This document shows, in pieces, positions 1 through 10,478 of a stretch of 64,000 nucleotides of DNA. The stretch lies in assembly GCA_944393745.1 (NCBI GenBank), contig CALYBD010000008.1, forward strand, positions 1 to 64,000. The letters are read 5' to 3'. Positions within the stretch are counted from its first letter, which is position 1. Each line of letters opens with the position of its first letter. The notes beneath the pieces are model-generated. The model did not search any database, was not told the DNA's origin, and was given only the letters and a program-made list of their open reading frames with translations. This stretch comes from an uncultured Alphaproteobacteria bacterium (GTDB taxonomy: Bacteria > Pseudomonadota > Alphaproteobacteria > CAAGCB01 > CAG-977). The position numbers and the translations under genes were made by a program.

Positions 1-283
1 GCTTCACGCTTCGCGTTCGCAGTTTCGATTATTTTTCTTTTTCGAAATTGCGAGGCCGAAGGCCGCGGCAATCCATTCTGCACTCTCCGATACAGTGGAC
101 TGCTTCACGTTTCGCGTTCGCAGTTTCGATTGTTTTTCTTTTTCGAAATTGCGAGGCCGAAGACCGCGGCAATCCATTCTGCCTCCTCTGTGATACAGTG
201 GACTGCTTCACGCTTCGCGTTCGCAGTTTCGATTATTTTTCTTTTTCGAAATTGCGAGGCCGAAGGCCGCGGCAATCCATTTT
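1..283. repeat. Three tandem copies of an intergenic palindromic repeat
   Basis: Three nearly identical units of about 80 bp begin at 1, 102 and 205, separated by 21-23 bp spacers that share the string gatacagtggact, so the period is 101-103 bp. Each unit contains the imperfect inverted repeat ATTGC..GGCC-GAA-GGCC..GGCAAT, which could fold as a hairpin. The first copy may start left of the window. Short open frames cross the repeats but have no coding features. This resembles dispersed intergenic palindromic elements known in many bacterial genomes; its function is unknown. Confidence 0.8.
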
Positions 284-310
284 TCCCCTTTTTCATGCTT
301 CATTTGAACA

Positions 311-349
311 AACAAAAAGCCTCCCGCCTTTCGGCAGGAGGCTTTCTTT
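311..349 (-). terminator. Rho-independent terminator of ppdK
   Basis: On the minus strand, about 25 bp after the ppdK stop, an inverted repeat (AAAGCCTCC at 316-324 pairs with GGAGGCTTT at 337-345, with further G-C pairs inside) is followed by a run of Ts, seen as As at 314-318 on the plus strand. This is a classic intrinsic terminator and probably ends the glyQ-glyS-ppdK transcript. Confidence 0.8.
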
Positions 350-371
350 CGCTTTGCAATCGCGCCGGTGA

Positions 372-3050
372 TTAAGCGTTGCGTACAGCTGCCTGAGCCG
401 CAGCCAGACGCGCGATAGGCACGCGGAACGGCGAGCAGGAAACGTACGTTAAACCAACGCGGTGGCAGAAGTCGATTGTCGACGGATCGCCGCCGTGTTC
501 GCCGCAAATGCCCAGTTTGATATTCGGGCGGGTCTTGCGGCCTTTTTCAACAGCCATCTGGACCAGCTGGCCGACGCCTTCTTCATCAATGGATTTGAAC
601 GGATCCTTGGCAAAAATACCTTTGGCAACGTAATTCGGCAGGAAAGATCCCGCGTCGTCACGGCTCATACCCAATGTCGTCTGCGTCAGATCGTTTGTAC
701 CAAAGCTGAAGAATTCAGCTGTTTCGGCGACTTTATCAGCCGTCAAAGCGGCACGCGGCATTTCAATCATGGTACCGACCATATAATTGAATTTCACGTC
801 AGCCTTTTCCATAACTTCTTCCGCTTTTTTCACGATGATCGCTTTCATCATGTCAAGCTCTTTCTTCGTGTCGATCAGCGGAACCATGACTTCGGGTTCA
901 ACCTGTTTGCCCAATTCTTTGGACGCTTCGACAGCGGCTTCAAAAATCGCCTGCGCCTGCATTTCCGTAATTTCAGGATAGGTCAATCCCAGACGGCAGC
1001 CGCGCAGACCCAGCATCGGGTTGGCTTCATGCAGCTGGTGAACGCGCGCCTGAACGGCTTCCAGAGAAATACCCAGTTCTTTGGCGATTTCACGCTGTTC
1101 CGGTTCTTTCGTCGGCAGGAATTCGTGCAAAGGCGGATCCAGCAGACGGATCGTCACGGGCAAACCTTCCAACGCCAGGAACAGGCCTTTGAAGTCTTCG
1201 CGCTGATACGGCAACAATTTTGCCAAAGCGGCGCGGCGTGCTTCTTCGCTTTCAGCCAGAATCATTTCACGCATGTGCTTAATGCGCATCGGATCAAAGA
1301 ACATGTGTTCCGTACGGCACAAGCCGATTCCTTCGGCGCCGAACTTGCGGGCGACCTGCGCGTCATGCGGCGTATCGGCGTTCGTGCGGACTTTCAGCTT
1401 ACGGACTTCATCGGCCCAGCCCATGAACACACCGAAATCACCTGTCAATTCGGCATCTTTCAAAGCAACGGCACCGTTAATCACTTCACCGGTCGTACCG
1501 TCCAAAGTAATGACATCGCCTTCTTTGATTTCAACGCCTTTGATGGTCATTTTCTTGGCAGCGTAATCGACTTTAACGTCAGCAGCACCGCAAACGGCCG
1601 GCGTACCCATACCGCGGGCAACCACGGCCGCGTGAGACGTCATACCGCCGCGCGCCGTTAAAATACCCTGAGAAGAATGCATGCCGTGAATGTCTTCCGG
1701 AGACGTTTCGACACGAACCAAAACGACTTTCTTGCCTTCTTCAGCCCATTTTTCGGCGTCATCGGCCGAAAAAACAACCTGACCGACGGCCGCGCCCGGA
1801 GAAGCGTTCAAAGCCTGCGTCAACAGACGGCCTTCTTTAATCGCGTCCTTCTTGGCCTTCGGATCCAAAGTCGGGTGCAGCAAATCGTCCAACTGTTTCG
1901 GTTCAACGCGCAGCAGAGCCGTTTTCTTGTCAATCAGGCCTTCGTTAACCATATCGACAGCCATTTTCACGGCCGCGGCGGCAGTGCGTTTGCCGTTACG
2001 GGTCTGCAGCATGTACAGCTTGCCGTTCTGAATGGTAAATTCCATATCCTGCATATCGCGGTAATGTTTTTCCAGCGTTTCGCGGATATCGCACAGCTGT
2101 TTGTACAGTTCCGGCATGGCTTCTTCCATGCAGGGCAGATCGGAACCGCGTTCCTTTTTGCCTTCTTTGGAAATCTGCTGCGGCGTACGAATACCGGCCA
2201 CAACGTCTTCGCCCTGAGCCTTGATCAAAAATTCGCCGTAGAAAGCGTTTTTACCCGTGGACGGGTCGCGCGAGAAGCAGACGCCCGTCGCGGAATCGTC
2301 GCCGGCGTTGCCGAACACCATTGTCTGAACGTTAACGGCCGTTCCCCAATCTTCGGGGATATCGTTCAATTTACGATAATAAATCGCGCGGTCGACCATC
2401 CAGCTCATGAACACGGCGCCGATGCCGCCCCATAACTGTTCATTGGGATCCTGCGGAACGGGTTTGCCGAATTTTTCGCCGATTTTTTTGTATTCGGCAA
2501 TCAGTTCTTTCAAATCGTCAACCGTCATGTCGGTATCGGATTTGTATCCTTTTTTGTCCTTCAGCGCTGTCAGAGCATGTTCAAAGTTTTCATGCTTTAC
2601 GCCCATTACAACGTCGGAATACATCTGAATGAAGCGACGGTAAGAGTCATAAGCGAAACGTTCGTCACCGGACGCTTTGGCCAGACCTTTAACCGTTTCG
2701 TCCGTCAGCCCCAGGTTCAGAACGGTGTCCATCATGCCCGGCATGGAAATACGGGCGCCGGAACGTACGGAAAACAGCAGCGGATCATTCGGATCGGCGA
2801 ATTTTTTGCCAACGATCGATTCGCAGAAAGCAACGCCTTCTTTGACCTGTTCGGCCAAATCGGCGGGGAATGTTTTGCCGTTGGCGTAATAATACGTGCA
2901 GACTTCGGTGGAAATCGTAAAGCCGGGAGGAACAGGAATTCCGATCGAGCTCATTTCCGCCAGGTTAGCACCTTTGCCGCCCAACAAATTTTTGTCGGAA
3001 GCTTTACCTTCGGCTTTTCCGTTGCCGAATTTATAAACCCATTTTGTCAT
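372..3050 (-). CDS. ppdK: Pyruvate, phosphate dikinase
   Basis: This 892-residue cytosolic enzyme interconverts pyruvate + ATP + Pi and phosphoenolpyruvate + AMP + PPi. The sequence shows the N-terminal ATP-grasp region (KFGNGKAEG, then [12 protein letters not shown]), the central swivelling phosphohistidine domain ([15 protein letters not shown], with the catalytic His) and the C-terminal PEP/pyruvate TIM barrel ending in [10 protein letters not shown] with its conserved Cys. The length matches the usual 870-900 residues. It lies 17 bp downstream of glyS and is probably cotranscribed with it; a terminator follows. PPDK in a fermentative bacterium often runs toward pyruvate to save ATP equivalents, but the direction here cannot be read from the sequence. 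Long plus-strand open frames inside it are codon-bias shadows. Confidence 0.97.
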   Translation of the reverse strand: MTKWVYKFGNGKAEGKASDKNLLGGKGANLAEMSSIGIPVPPGFTISTEVCTYYYANGKTFPADLAEQVKEGVAFCESIVGKKFADPNDPLLFSVRSGARISMPGMMDTVLNLGLTDETVKGLAKASGDERFAYDSYRRFIQMYSDVVMGVKHENFEHALTALKDKKGYKSDTDMTVDDLKELIAEYKKIGEKFGKPVPQDPNEQLWGGIGAVFMSWMVDRAIYYRKLNDIPEDWGTAVNVQTMVFGNAGDDSATGVCFSRDPSTGKNAFYGEFLIKAQGEDVVAGIRTPQQISKEGKKERGSDLPCMEEAMPELYKQLCDIRETLEKHYRDMQDMEFTIQNGKLYMLQTRNGKRTAAAAVKMAVDMVNEGLIDKKTALLRVEPKQLDDLLHPTLDPKAKKDAIKEGRLLTQALNASPGAAVGQVVFSADDAEKWAEEGKKVVLVRVETSPEDIHGMHSSQGILTARGGMTSHAAVVARGMGTPAVCGAADVKVDYAAKKMTIKGVEIKEGDVITLDGTTGEVINGAVALKDAELTGDFGVFMGWADEVRKLKVRTNADTPHDAQVARKFGAEGIGLCRTEHMFFDPMRIKHMREMILAESEEARRAALAKLLPYQREDFKGLFLALEGLPVTIRLLDPPLHEFLPTKEPEQREIAKELGISLEAVQARVHQLHEANPMLGLRGCRLGLTYPEITEMQAQAIFEAAVEASKELGKQVEPEVMVPLIDTKKELDMMKAIIVKKAEEVMEKADVKFNYMVGTMIEMPRAALTADKVAETAEFFSFGTNDLTQTTLGMSRDDAGSFLPNYVAKGIFAKDPFKSIDEEGVGQLVQMAVEKGRKTRPNIKLGICGEHGGDPSTIDFCHRVGLTYVSCSPFRVPIARLAAAQAAVRNA

Positions 3051-3067
3051 GGTGGTTAGATATCTCC

Positions 3068-5221
3068 TTACCCTTCAATTACAGAAAAATCAGCGACGCC
3101 GCCCATTGCGCGCACGATCATCGACAACATGCGCAAACGGTTGGCGCGACGCTGAACGTCGTCACAGTTTACCTGGACTTTTTCAAAAAACGCATCGACG
3201 GGGCCGCGCAGTTTTGCCAGATCCTCCATCGCGCCTTCGAAATCGTCCGAAGCAATCTTCTTCGAACTGTTTAACATAACTTGACCGAGCGCGTCAAACA
3301 AAGCTCTTTCCTGATCGGTGTCAAACAAAGATTCGTCGGGCACCTGTGAATAAGAGCATTTATCTTTTCCTTCTTCGATTCTGACGATATTCGCCGCGCG
3401 GCGATATGCCGTCAGCAGATTTTCCCCGTCTTCGGTTGAAAGAAATTTCGTCAAAGCGCCGACGCGCGCGATAACACGGCACAGATCAATCAATTCAACA
3501 TTATTTCCCTGCGCCAAACCGTAAACAGCCGTTATATAATCATGGCGCACGCCTTTGTCTTTCATGGCGACTTTCAGCCGTTCGGCAATAAAGTTCATCA
3601 ATGAAATCATCTGACGTACGGACCAGTTGACTAAAACGGTCGGTTCTTCGTTTTCGTTTCTTTTTTCAGATTCCGTCATTGCTTCGGCAACGGCGGCCTG
3701 CGCCGAATCGCCGTAAACGGCGCGAGCGGCGTTCAATATCTGAAAAATCGGCATATTGATTTTGTTTTCCAAAATCAGCCTGACGACCCCCAGCGCAGCG
3801 CGGCGCAGCGCAAAAGGATCCTTTGAACCCGTCGGTTTCTGGTCAATCAGCCAGAACCCGACCAAAGTATCAATCTTGTCGGCCAAAGCAACGGCAACGC
3901 TGAGCGGCGCAGACGGACAGTCGTCTTTCGGCCCCAGCGGGGAATAATGTTCGGCGACCGCTTCGGCGACCGCTTCGTTTTCTCCGTCAAAACGCGCGTA
4001 ATACCGCCCCATAATCCCCTGCAGTTCGGGAAATTCCCCGACCATGCCGGCGGACAAATCGGCTTTGCACAGCAAGGCCGCGCGATCGGCATCGGCGGCG
4101 TTTGCCCCCGGAATATACTTTAATAATTCTGGCAGCAATTTGCGCATGCGTTCAACTTTGTCGGCGACAGAGCCCAACTTGGCATGAAAAACGCGCGCCT
4201 GCAGTTTTTCAACCTTTGAAGCCAGCGTCGTTTTGCGGTCTTCGTCCCAGAAAAACCGAGCGTCGGACAGACGCGCGCGCAACACGCGTTCGTTACCGGC
4301 AATGATTTCTTTGCCGCCGTCGGCCGTTTGCATATTGGCCACGACGATAAACCGCGGCGCCATTTTGCCGTTTTCGTCCGTCATGCAGAAATATTTCTGA
4401 TTGGTCCGCATGGACGTAATCAACACTTCCTGCGGAACGGACATGAATTCATCGTCAATTTTTCCCATCAGAGGCACGGGATATTCCGCCAGCCCGGCGA
4501 CTTCGTTCAGCAGCCCTTCGTCCTCCAGCAGTTTGAATCCGGCGCCTTCGGCCAAATCGTGCGCCCGTTCGGAAATCAGCCGCTTGCGTTCTTCCGGATC
4601 GATCAGAACAAAAGCGTCGCGGATTTTTTTCTGATAATCCGCAAAATCTTTTACTTCAAACGCCGCGGGCGCCAGAAAACGATGCCCGTATGTTTTATTG
4701 CCCGATTTTACACCGGCGAATTCAACCGGAACGACCGCGCCGTCAAACAGACACACGATTGCGTGCAGCGGGCGCACCCAGTGTTCCTTGTGTTCCGCCC
4801 AACGCATGGATTTCGGCCACGGGAAAGTCGTCAGCAAAGCCGCGACCGTTTCCTGCAGAACCTCGGCGGTCGGCCGTCCTTTGCGCGACAGGGAAGCGAA
4901 ATAAAACGTCCCTTTCGGCGTTTCGCGGATTTCCAGCTGATCTTTGGTCATATTGACGGAACGCAGAAAACCGTTCAAAGCCTGTTCGGGCGCCGAAACG
5001 GCCGGGCCTTTTTTTTCTTCGACCAGATCGGCCTGCGCGGCGGGCAGCCCTTTGACGCACAGCCCCAGACGGCGGCTGGCGACGAAAGAAACGGCTTCGT
5101 CAAATTTCAGTTCGCTTTTACCCAAAGCGTCCGTAATAAATTTCCGGATATGTTCCGCGGCGTCCGCCTGCATGCGGGCGGGAATTTCTTCGCTGAAAAG
5201 TTCCAGGAAAAATTCGCTCAT
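3068..5221 (-). CDS. glyS: Glycyl-tRNA synthetase beta subunit
   Basis: The 717-residue beta subunit of the bacterial alpha2beta2 glycyl-tRNA synthetase. This subunit holds the tRNA-binding and anticodon-recognition parts, including the HD-like region and the C-terminal DALR-type domain. The N-terminus ([14 protein letters not shown]) is the standard family start, and the length is close to the usual 690-720. A strong Shine-Dalgarno (GGAGGGG) overlaps the end of glyQ; the gap to glyQ is only 3 bp. It works with glyQ, and ppdK follows in the same direction. Confidence 0.97.
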   Translation of the reverse strand: MSEFFLELFSEEIPARMQADAAEHIRKFITDALGKSELKFDEAVSFVASRRLGLCVKGLPAAQADLVEEKKGPAVSAPEQALNGFLRSVNMTKDQLEIRETPKGTFYFASLSRKGRPTAEVLQETVAALLTTFPWPKSMRWAEHKEHWVRPLHAIVCLFDGAVVPVEFAGVKSGNKTYGHRFLAPAAFEVKDFADYQKKIRDAFVLIDPEERKRLISERAHDLAEGAGFKLLEDEGLLNEVAGLAEYPVPLMGKIDDEFMSVPQEVLITSMRTNQKYFCMTDENGKMAPRFIVVANMQTADGGKEIIAGNERVLRARLSDARFFWDEDRKTTLASKVEKLQARVFHAKLGSVADKVERMRKLLPELLKYIPGANAADADRAALLCKADLSAGMVGEFPELQGIMGRYYARFDGENEAVAEAVAEHYSPLGPKDDCPSAPLSVAVALADKIDTLVGFWLIDQKPTGSKDPFALRRAALGVVRLILENKINMPIFQILNAARAVYGDSAQAAVAEAMTESEKRNENEEPTVLVNWSVRQMISLMNFIAERLKVAMKDKGVRHDYITAVYGLAQGNNVELIDLCRVIARVGALTKFLSTEDGENLLTAYRRAANIVRIEEGKDKCSYSQVPDESLFDTDQERALFDALGQVMLNSSKKIASDDFEGAMEDLAKLRGPVDAFFEKVQVNCDDVQRRANRLRMLSMIVRAMGGVADFSVIEG

Positions 5222-5224
5222 GAC

Positions 5225-6106
5225 TTACCCCTCCGCTTTCAGATGGCCGCGGCTTTTCAGCCAACCTTCGCAGCATCCTTTGGCCAAAGCGCGCACGCGC
5301 CCGATATAGGCCGCGCGCTCGGTTACGCTGATCACGCCTCTGGCGTCCAGCAGGTTAAACAGGTGCGACGCTTTGATGCACTGGTCATAGGCCGGCAGAG
5401 GAATTTCCGCCTTTAACAAAGACTGACATTCTTTTTCCGCGTCTTTAAAATGCTGCAGCAGCAAGGACGTATCGGCGCATTCGAAATTGTATTTGGAGTA
5501 TTCGACTTCGTTTTGATGAAATACGTCGCCGTACGTCACGCCGTTGCCGTTAAAATCCAGATCATAGACGTTTTCAACGCCCTGGATATACATGGCCAAT
5601 CGTTCCAGACCGTACGTCAGTTCGGCGCAGACCGGAGAACATTCAAAGCCGCCGACCTGTTGGAAATAGGTGAATTGAGACACTTCCATACCGTCACACC
5701 AGACTTCCCAGCCCAATCCCCAAGCGCCCAAAGTCGGGCTTTCCCAGTCGTCTTCGACAAAACGGATATCGTGATGCGCGGGATCAATGCCCAGGACTTT
5801 CAGACTGTCCAGATACAGTTCCTGAACGTTCTCGGGAGAAGGCTTTAAAATCGCCTGATATTGATAATAGTGTTGCAATCTGTTGGGGTTTTCGCCGTAG
5901 CGCCCGTCAACGGGACGCCTGGAAGGTTGGACATAAGCCGCTTTCCAGTGTTCCGGCCCCAAAGCGCGCAAAATCGTCGCGGGGTGAAACGTTCCGGCAC
6001 CGACTTCCATATCGTAAGGCTGCAGGATAACGCACCCTTTTTGCGCCCAATAGGCATGCAGTTTAAGGATCAGTGACTGGAAATCGCTTCCTGTTTTATT
6101 AACCAT
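5225..6106 (-). CDS. glyQ: Glycyl-tRNA synthetase alpha subunit
   Basis: This 293-residue class II synthetase catalytic subunit activates glycine. Family landmarks are [19 protein letters not shown] near the N-terminus, [16 protein letters not shown], and the [16 protein letters not shown] motif around residues 60-75. The length is normal for GlyQ. It is the first gene of the glyQ-glyS-ppdK minus-strand cluster, divergent from the glycosyltransferase gene; the 171-bp gap between them must hold promoters for both directions, but I could not assign convincing boxes. No glycine riboswitch or T-box is visible upstream. Confidence 0.97.
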   Translation of the reverse strand: MVNKTGSDFQSLILKLHAYWAQKGCVILQPYDMEVGAGTFHPATILRALGPEHWKAAYVQPSRRPVDGRYGENPNRLQHYYQYQAILKPSPENVQELYLDSLKVLGIDPAHHDIRFVEDDWESPTLGAWGLGWEVWCDGMEVSQFTYFQQVGGFECSPVCAELTYGLERLAMYIQGVENVYDLDFNGNGVTYGDVFHQNEVEYSKYNFECADTSLLLQHFKDAEKECQSLLKAEIPLPAYDQCIKASHLFNLLDARGVISVTERAAYIGRVRALAKGCCEGWLKSRGHLKAEG

Positions 6107-6277
6107 TGTGAACTCGAGTTAATGTAATTTTAACGTTTTAAAACCGTGCGAAAAAAATACTTCCGAATCTTAAACAGGTCAAGGAAAATTCTTCTTTTTT
6201 AAAAGATAACGTTGATCAAAAGACCGCCAGTTTGTAATAATATCAGCAGACAAACTTCAGCACAAAGGGAACCGGCC

Positions 6278-7174
6278 ATGAAAATCAGTGTAATTATTCC
6301 TGTTTACAATGCATTGGAAGACGTTCAAAAGTGCTTGGAAAGCGTCAAAGAAAACTTTGATTTTTCCGACGGCGAAGTCCTAATTGTCGATGATTGCTCT
6401 CAGGAAGAAACCGCAGCTTATTTAAAAAAAGAAGCCGCGACAAACCCTGATAAATTTACACTGATGCGCAACGGCGAAAACAGCGGATTTCCGAAAACCT
6501 GCAACAACGGCATAGCCAAAGCACAAGGAGAAATCGTTGTTCTGCTGAACAGCGACACAATGATCCCCGCCGGCTTTAACGCCAAAATCGCCGCCTGTTT
6601 TGATTCGGATCCGTTAATAGCCGTCGCTTCACCGATTGCGTCTTACAGCGGATCTTACTTTATTCCCCTGCGCGACGGGGAAACGGTCGCGTCCATGAAT
6701 GAAAAGATTGAACAATTACACATTCCGACATATCCGTCTATTCCGACGGCCGAAGGATTCTGCCTTTGCCTGCGCAAATCAGCGCTGGATAAATTCGGCG
6801 CGCTGGACGAAATTTACGGCAAAGGCTTCAACGAAGAACGCGACTTGTCGTTTCGCATGACGTCGAAAGGTCTGCGCTGCGTTCTGATCGACAATTTATA
6901 TGTTTACCATAAACGCCATGCGTCTTTCGGCAGCGCGGCGCGCAAACAGCAGCTGGAAAAAAACGACAAAATTTTCAAAGAACGTTGGGGCGATCTGGTC
7001 AAACAGGAAAAGGATTTTACCAAACACCATAACCCGATTGACGAACTGCGCCGCCAAATCCAGCCGAAATATTTCAAAAAAGGCCTGTTCTGGTCGAAAT
7101 CCGTTCTGCCCGATAAAACGATCTGGCGCGTATTCGGCGTTAAAATCACGAAAAAGCAGAAAAACGATCCGTAA
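6278..7174 (+). CDS. Family 2 glycosyltransferase
   Basis: A 298-residue protein with a GT-A fold glycosyltransferase domain. The N-terminus KISVIIPVYNA is the nucleotide-binding strand, VLIVDDCSQ carries the first acidic motif, and LLNSDT is the DxD-like metal/nucleotide-sugar site. A late EERDLSFR motif matches the catalytic base region of GT2 enzymes. The start at 6278 is preferred over an in-frame upstream ATG because AAAGGGA lies 8 bp before it. No membrane segment is seen, so it probably acts at the cytosolic face on a cell-surface glycan. The sugar and acceptor cannot be told. It stands alone on the plus strand and converges with the next gene. Confidence 0.85.
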   Translation: MKISVIIPVYNALEDVQKCLESVKENFDFSDGEVLIVDDCSQEETAAYLKKEAATNPDKFTLMRNGENSGFPKTCNNGIAKAQGEIVVLLNSDTMIPAGFNAKIAACFDSDPLIAVASPIASYSGSYFIPLRDGETVASMNEKIEQLHIPTYPSIPTAEGFCLCLRKSALDKFGALDEIYGKGFNEERDLSFRMTSKGLRCVLIDNLYVYHKRHASFGSAARKQQLEKNDKIFKERWGDLVKQEKDFTKHHNPIDELRRQIQPKYFKKGLFWSKSVLPDKTIWRVFGVKITKKQKNDP

Positions 7175-7185
7175 AAATATCCGAT

Positions 7186-8025
7186 TTATCTGCCGCGGAA
7201 AACGGATTTAACCTTGCGCCAGATTTTTTTGCGCCTGATCCGCGCCGCTTCCTGCTCTTCTTTTTCTTCGGCATACATGGACAAGCGGCCTTTGGCTTCC
7301 TGCAAAACGTCGTTCGTTCTGGCCAGCATAAAACTGGTCGGCGTGTCAACCCAGTCGCCGCGCCCTTTGCCGCACGGCGTTTTGGACTGCACCTTTTTAA
7401 ACATATTGCCCAGCGCGGGAAACAGGCTTTTGCCCAAAAATCCCATAACAGGCATTTTCACCGTTTCCAGCGTATAGTCCGCACGTTTTAAGGTATAGGA
7501 GTTATTGCATTTTGTCAGAATATGAGCCAGACGGGAATGCACTTTGAAAATATCTTTGGAATCAGCGGCTTCCAAAGCTTCACGAAACGCATCGTCCTTT
7601 TCGACTTCTTCATCAAAAAAATCCGCCGCACCGGACATATCCGACAAAATAACATTCAAATCCAGGCCGTCTTCTTCGGGATCAATGTCCAGATGTTCGT
7701 GCATAACGCCGCGGACAACGGCGGACAACAACGCATCAAACAAAAATTCTTCGTTTGTCCAAGGCTGTTCTTTTTCGCCCATTTTTATGGCTTTTTGATC
7801 CAGCACCTGATGGGCGCGGTATAATTCCAGCCATTTTTCCGGATTATCTTTATCTTTCAGCAATTCGGCCGCTTTTGTTTTTTCCAGCGCTTTTACGGCC
7901 TGGCGCAAAGCCTGGCAGTCTTTTAAATTTTTAACGGCGTCCACCAAAGCAGAGGCCTGCCAATGTTCCAAAGATTCTTTAATTTGCTTTTCATTTTCGA
8001 ATGTGACGAACGGACCGTCCTGCAT
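7186..8025 (-). CDS. Hypothetical protein, mainly helical, basic C-terminus
   Basis: I do not recognise this 279-residue protein. It has no signal peptide or membrane segment, is rich in Lys, Glu, Leu and Ala in its first half (helical), has an acidic middle (DIDPEEDGLDLN) and ends in a very basic tail with RRKKIWRKVKSVFRGR. The start at 8025 is chosen because GAGG lies just before it; an in-frame upstream start adds 19 residues that would run into the region before thpR. It converges with the glycosyltransferase gene, with 11 bp between stops. Basic tails like this can bind nucleic acid or membrane, but that is a guess. Confidence 0.6.
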   Translation of the reverse strand: MQDGPFVTFENEKQIKESLEHWQASALVDAVKNLKDCQALRQAVKALEKTKAAELLKDKDNPEKWLELYRAHQVLDQKAIKMGEKEQPWTNEEFLFDALLSAVVRGVMHEHLDIDPEEDGLDLNVILSDMSGAADFFDEEVEKDDAFREALEAADSKDIFKVHSRLAHILTKCNNSYTLKRADYTLETVKMPVMGFLGKSLFPALGNMFKKVQSKTPCGKGRGDWVDTPTSFMLARTNDVLQEAKGRLSMYAEEKEEQEAARIRRKKIWRKVKSVFRGR

Positions 8026-8159
8026 AAAAACCTCTATATCTGTATTTTTAATTATTTTCTTTGAAAGGCAAAGAAAAGTCAATTCCCCGCTGCAGAAAGA
8101 ATTCTTTAAGTCTTTTATTTTATACTGCCTTAAAGCAAAAAAACAGGGAGAAAATAATC

Positions 8160-8714
8160 ATGATACGCCTTTTTGCCGGTATTGAACTGCCCGAAGAAAT
8201 CAAAGAACAGCTCTATGCTCTGCGCGGGGGCGTACCGAATGCCAAATGGGTGGAAAAAGACAACTATCATATTACACTGCGTTTTATCGGTAATATTGAC
8301 GAAGACGATGCCAATGACTTGCATGACGGTTTTATGCAGCTGCAGGCGCCGGCGTTTGATTTGCAGATGGCGCAGGTGGGTTTTTTTGCAAACGGGCTGC
8401 AAATGCGTCATTTATGGGCGGGGGTCAGCAATTATCAGGCGCTGGATTTTCTGCATGACAAACTGGAAAGCGTCGTTTCCCGCCACCGCCTGCCGCCCGA
8501 TAAACATAAATTTCATGCGCATTGCACATTGGCCAAACTTTACGGCACATCGGTCGAAGACGTTCACAAGTTTTTGGAATACAACAACCTGTTTCGTTCG
8601 CCGGAATTTCATATTGACCATTTTACTTTGTTTTCCAGTCACCCGCGCACCGACGGGGATGGTTCTTACTATCGTGTCGAAGCGCAATATCCTTTATTCG
8701 GATACTGGCAGTAA
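8160..8714 (+). CDS. thpR: RNA 2',3'-cyclic phosphodiesterase (2H family)
   Basis: A 184-residue 2H phosphoesterase of the LigT/ThpR type, which opens 2',3'-cyclic phosphates on RNA to 2'-phosphates. Both catalytic HxT motifs are present: YHITLRF near residue 40 and HCTLAK near residue 123. The N-terminus IRLFAGIELP is typical. The start at 8160 has AGGGAG upstream; the longer in-frame version is unlikely. It converges with the acetyltransferase gene, with 3 bp between stops. Length and motifs agree with the family. Confidence 0.9.
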   Translation: MIRLFAGIELPEEIKEQLYALRGGVPNAKWVEKDNYHITLRFIGNIDEDDANDLHDGFMQLQAPAFDLQMAQVGFFANGLQMRHLWAGVSNYQALDFLHDKLESVVSRHRLPPDKHKFHAHCTLAKLYGTSVEDVHKFLEYNNLFRSPEFHIDHFTLFSSHPRTDGDGSYYRVEAQYPLFGYWQ

Positions 8715-8717
8715 CAC

Positions 8718-9965
8718 CTAAATATAATCCGAAATGTACGGCGTTTCATGCAAAATGACGTCGTCCAGACGGCGGACGTCTTCTATATCCGCCTGAATAC
8801 GTTCGGCACGAAACAACTGAACGGCCGTTTTATACCCCAACAACAACGTTGTTAATGTCGCAACAGACATACGCACGTGATATCTGGCAATATCGTCTGT
8901 AATCGAACAACGTCCTTTTTTAAATAAAACCGTCAAACGGCGATTATTCCAATCCAGCAGAGAATCCGTAATTTCAAAACAAATTCGGACACCTTTTTCA
9001 TTGGGATTACAGGCATATTTTTTAAAAAAGCCTTTGACATCAACAATACGCCCCATAATATACGGCCGGATCGTTTCTCGGATATCGCCGTCCTGCATAT
9101 AAAAAGCCATCGGTTCGTTAAAATACGTATTGCCTTTGACTTCATCAATCATGGAATCGTGGGCGCGGATATATTCCCATAAACCTTTTTGCGCTTCACG
9201 GTTCAGATAGATCATTTCCTTAATATGCATGACATCGTCTTTAATCAGATAGACCATATATCCCAACGGCTTTTCGTTTGACGTATAATAAACGGCAACT
9301 GCCGTATCGTCTTCGGCCCAGCGCCAGTATTCTTCCCAGGCCAGTTTGTCGCGGAACAGGCAGCCGTGCGTCTGACGGGCAAAACGTGTATGCAGATCCA
9401 TGAAATCATCATTATCCCAATTAACACGGCGAACGAAGCCGGGGACCTTGGTCTGAACGGGAATCTGCCGATCTTTGATTGTATACGATATTTTATTGGA
9501 AATAATTTCCCAGCCGAATTTTCTGTAAAGCGGGATCGAATACGGATATAATAAAGCCAACAGCTGCCCTTTTTCTTTCATACGGGTCAGACTTTTATAC
9601 ATCAGCTTTGACATAATGCCCTTGCCCGAATATTCGGGATAAGTGCACACGCTGGTAATAAACCCGATCGGATATGTTGAATCGTAAACATTCATTTTCA
9701 ACGGATAGACGGCGAATTGCGACACCAAATTTTTATGTTCGAAACACCCCAGAACATCGGCGCGTTCCAGCACCGGGAATTTAGACTGTTTAATTTCGTC
9801 CGCGCGCCAGCCCGTGCGCATCAGTTCGTCTTCGGTTACCTGAAAGGAATAACGTAATAAAGCGTTATACTGATCCAAATCTTTGGTAGACAGGTTTCTG
9901 ATGGAAAACTTTGATTTTTTATTTTCTTTTTTATCCGTTTTTTTATCTTTTTTTGCTTTACCCAT
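8718..9965 (-). CDS. Eis-like GNAT acetyltransferase
   Basis: A 415-residue protein resembling the Eis family: an N-terminal GNAT domain (IRNLSTKDLDQYNALLRYSF; acetyl-CoA loop near YPEYSGKGIMSKLM), a second degenerate GNAT fold, and a C-terminal SCP2-like region (LTVLFKKGRCSITDD). Eis enzymes acetylate amines, including aminoglycosides and lysines. The first 20 residues are an unusual Lys-rich extension (KKDKKTDKKENKK) before the domain starts; translation could begin later but no better start is obvious. No operon partners. The substrate is unknown. Confidence 0.75.
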   Translation of the reverse strand: MGKAKKDKKTDKKENKKSKFSIRNLSTKDLDQYNALLRYSFQVTEDELMRTGWRADEIKQSKFPVLERADVLGCFEHKNLVSQFAVYPLKMNVYDSTYPIGFITSVCTYPEYSGKGIMSKLMYKSLTRMKEKGQLLALLYPYSIPLYRKFGWEIISNKISYTIKDRQIPVQTKVPGFVRRVNWDNDDFMDLHTRFARQTHGCLFRDKLAWEEYWRWAEDDTAVAVYYTSNEKPLGYMVYLIKDDVMHIKEMIYLNREAQKGLWEYIRAHDSMIDEVKGNTYFNEPMAFYMQDGDIRETIRPYIMGRIVDVKGFFKKYACNPNEKGVRICFEITDSLLDWNNRRLTVLFKKGRCSITDDIARYHVRMSVATLTTLLLGYKTAVQLFRAERIQADIEDVRRLDDVILHETPYISDYI

Positions 9966-10155
9966 TCATTTTTCCTTAAAATCGTTTCAATTTCTATGAT
10001 TTTAACCTTCACTTGCGGCAAATTTGCGGCCGGCCGAAAGTAAAAACAGCAGTATAAAAACAAACTTTTCCGACGGTTCGGTTATATTTTTTACAAACGC
10101 TATTTTCCTAAGGGTAGTATGAAACGATCGGATTTGTCAAATCGAACCTGAGGCC

Positions 10156-10386
10156 TTAAGCCAAAGGCTTTTCCTGGGGTTCGGACAATTTAACGGGCTT
10201 CCACTGACGCGGATCCAAAAGAGCAGACAACGCCACCGTCACCGTTCTTTCATTTCCGCCTTGTTCGTTCAGACGGACATGCAGCGGCAGATCCGGGAAT
10301 TCAATTACTCGTTCAACCAGCCATTTTGACGTTAAACCGCTGGCTTTTTGAAAAACATCATTGGGCTGTACAGGATATTTTGCCAT
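10156..10386 (-). CDS. Small hypothetical protein
   Basis: A 76-residue protein that I do not recognise by name. It starts MAKYPVQPNDVFQKASG and is a soluble, mixed alpha/beta sequence with no signal peptide, Cys or membrane segment. Its ATG follows an AAAGAGCG purine stretch. The reading frame has the coding look of its neighbours (no rare runs, balanced composition), which supports it being real. It stands alone between the Eis-like gene (190 bp away) and the U32 gene (92 bp away). Confidence 0.6.
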   Translation of the reverse strand: MAKYPVQPNDVFQKASGLTSKWLVERVIEFPDLPLHVRLNEQGGNERTVTVALSALLDPRQWKPVKLSEPQEKPLA

Positions 10387-10478
10387 TTTATCACGCTCTT
10401 TCTTCGTTAAGGACTTACGGTTTCCTACCGTAACAAAGCTTCATTTTAAATCAATATGTTCCGAAGTTCAAATAAAAG

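Noticed and set aside
1-283. Possible CRISPR array
   Set aside because: Only three units of about 80 bp with nearly identical spacers; CRISPR repeats are 21-48 bp with unique spacers, and no cas gene is present.
462-1661. Long plus-strand open frame of 399 codons opposite ppdK
   Set aside because: It lies fully antisense to ppdK, has no recognised domain or ribosome site, and is Phe/His/Arg-rich, as expected from reading the opposite strand of a codon-biased gene.
4328-5416. Long plus-strand open frame of 362 codons opposite glyS and glyQ
   Set aside because: It spans two well-supported genes on the other strand and has an unnatural composition.
6107-6277. Glycine riboswitch or T-box in front of glyQ
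   Set aside because: The leader is short and has no conserved T-box sequence or glycine-aptamer core.
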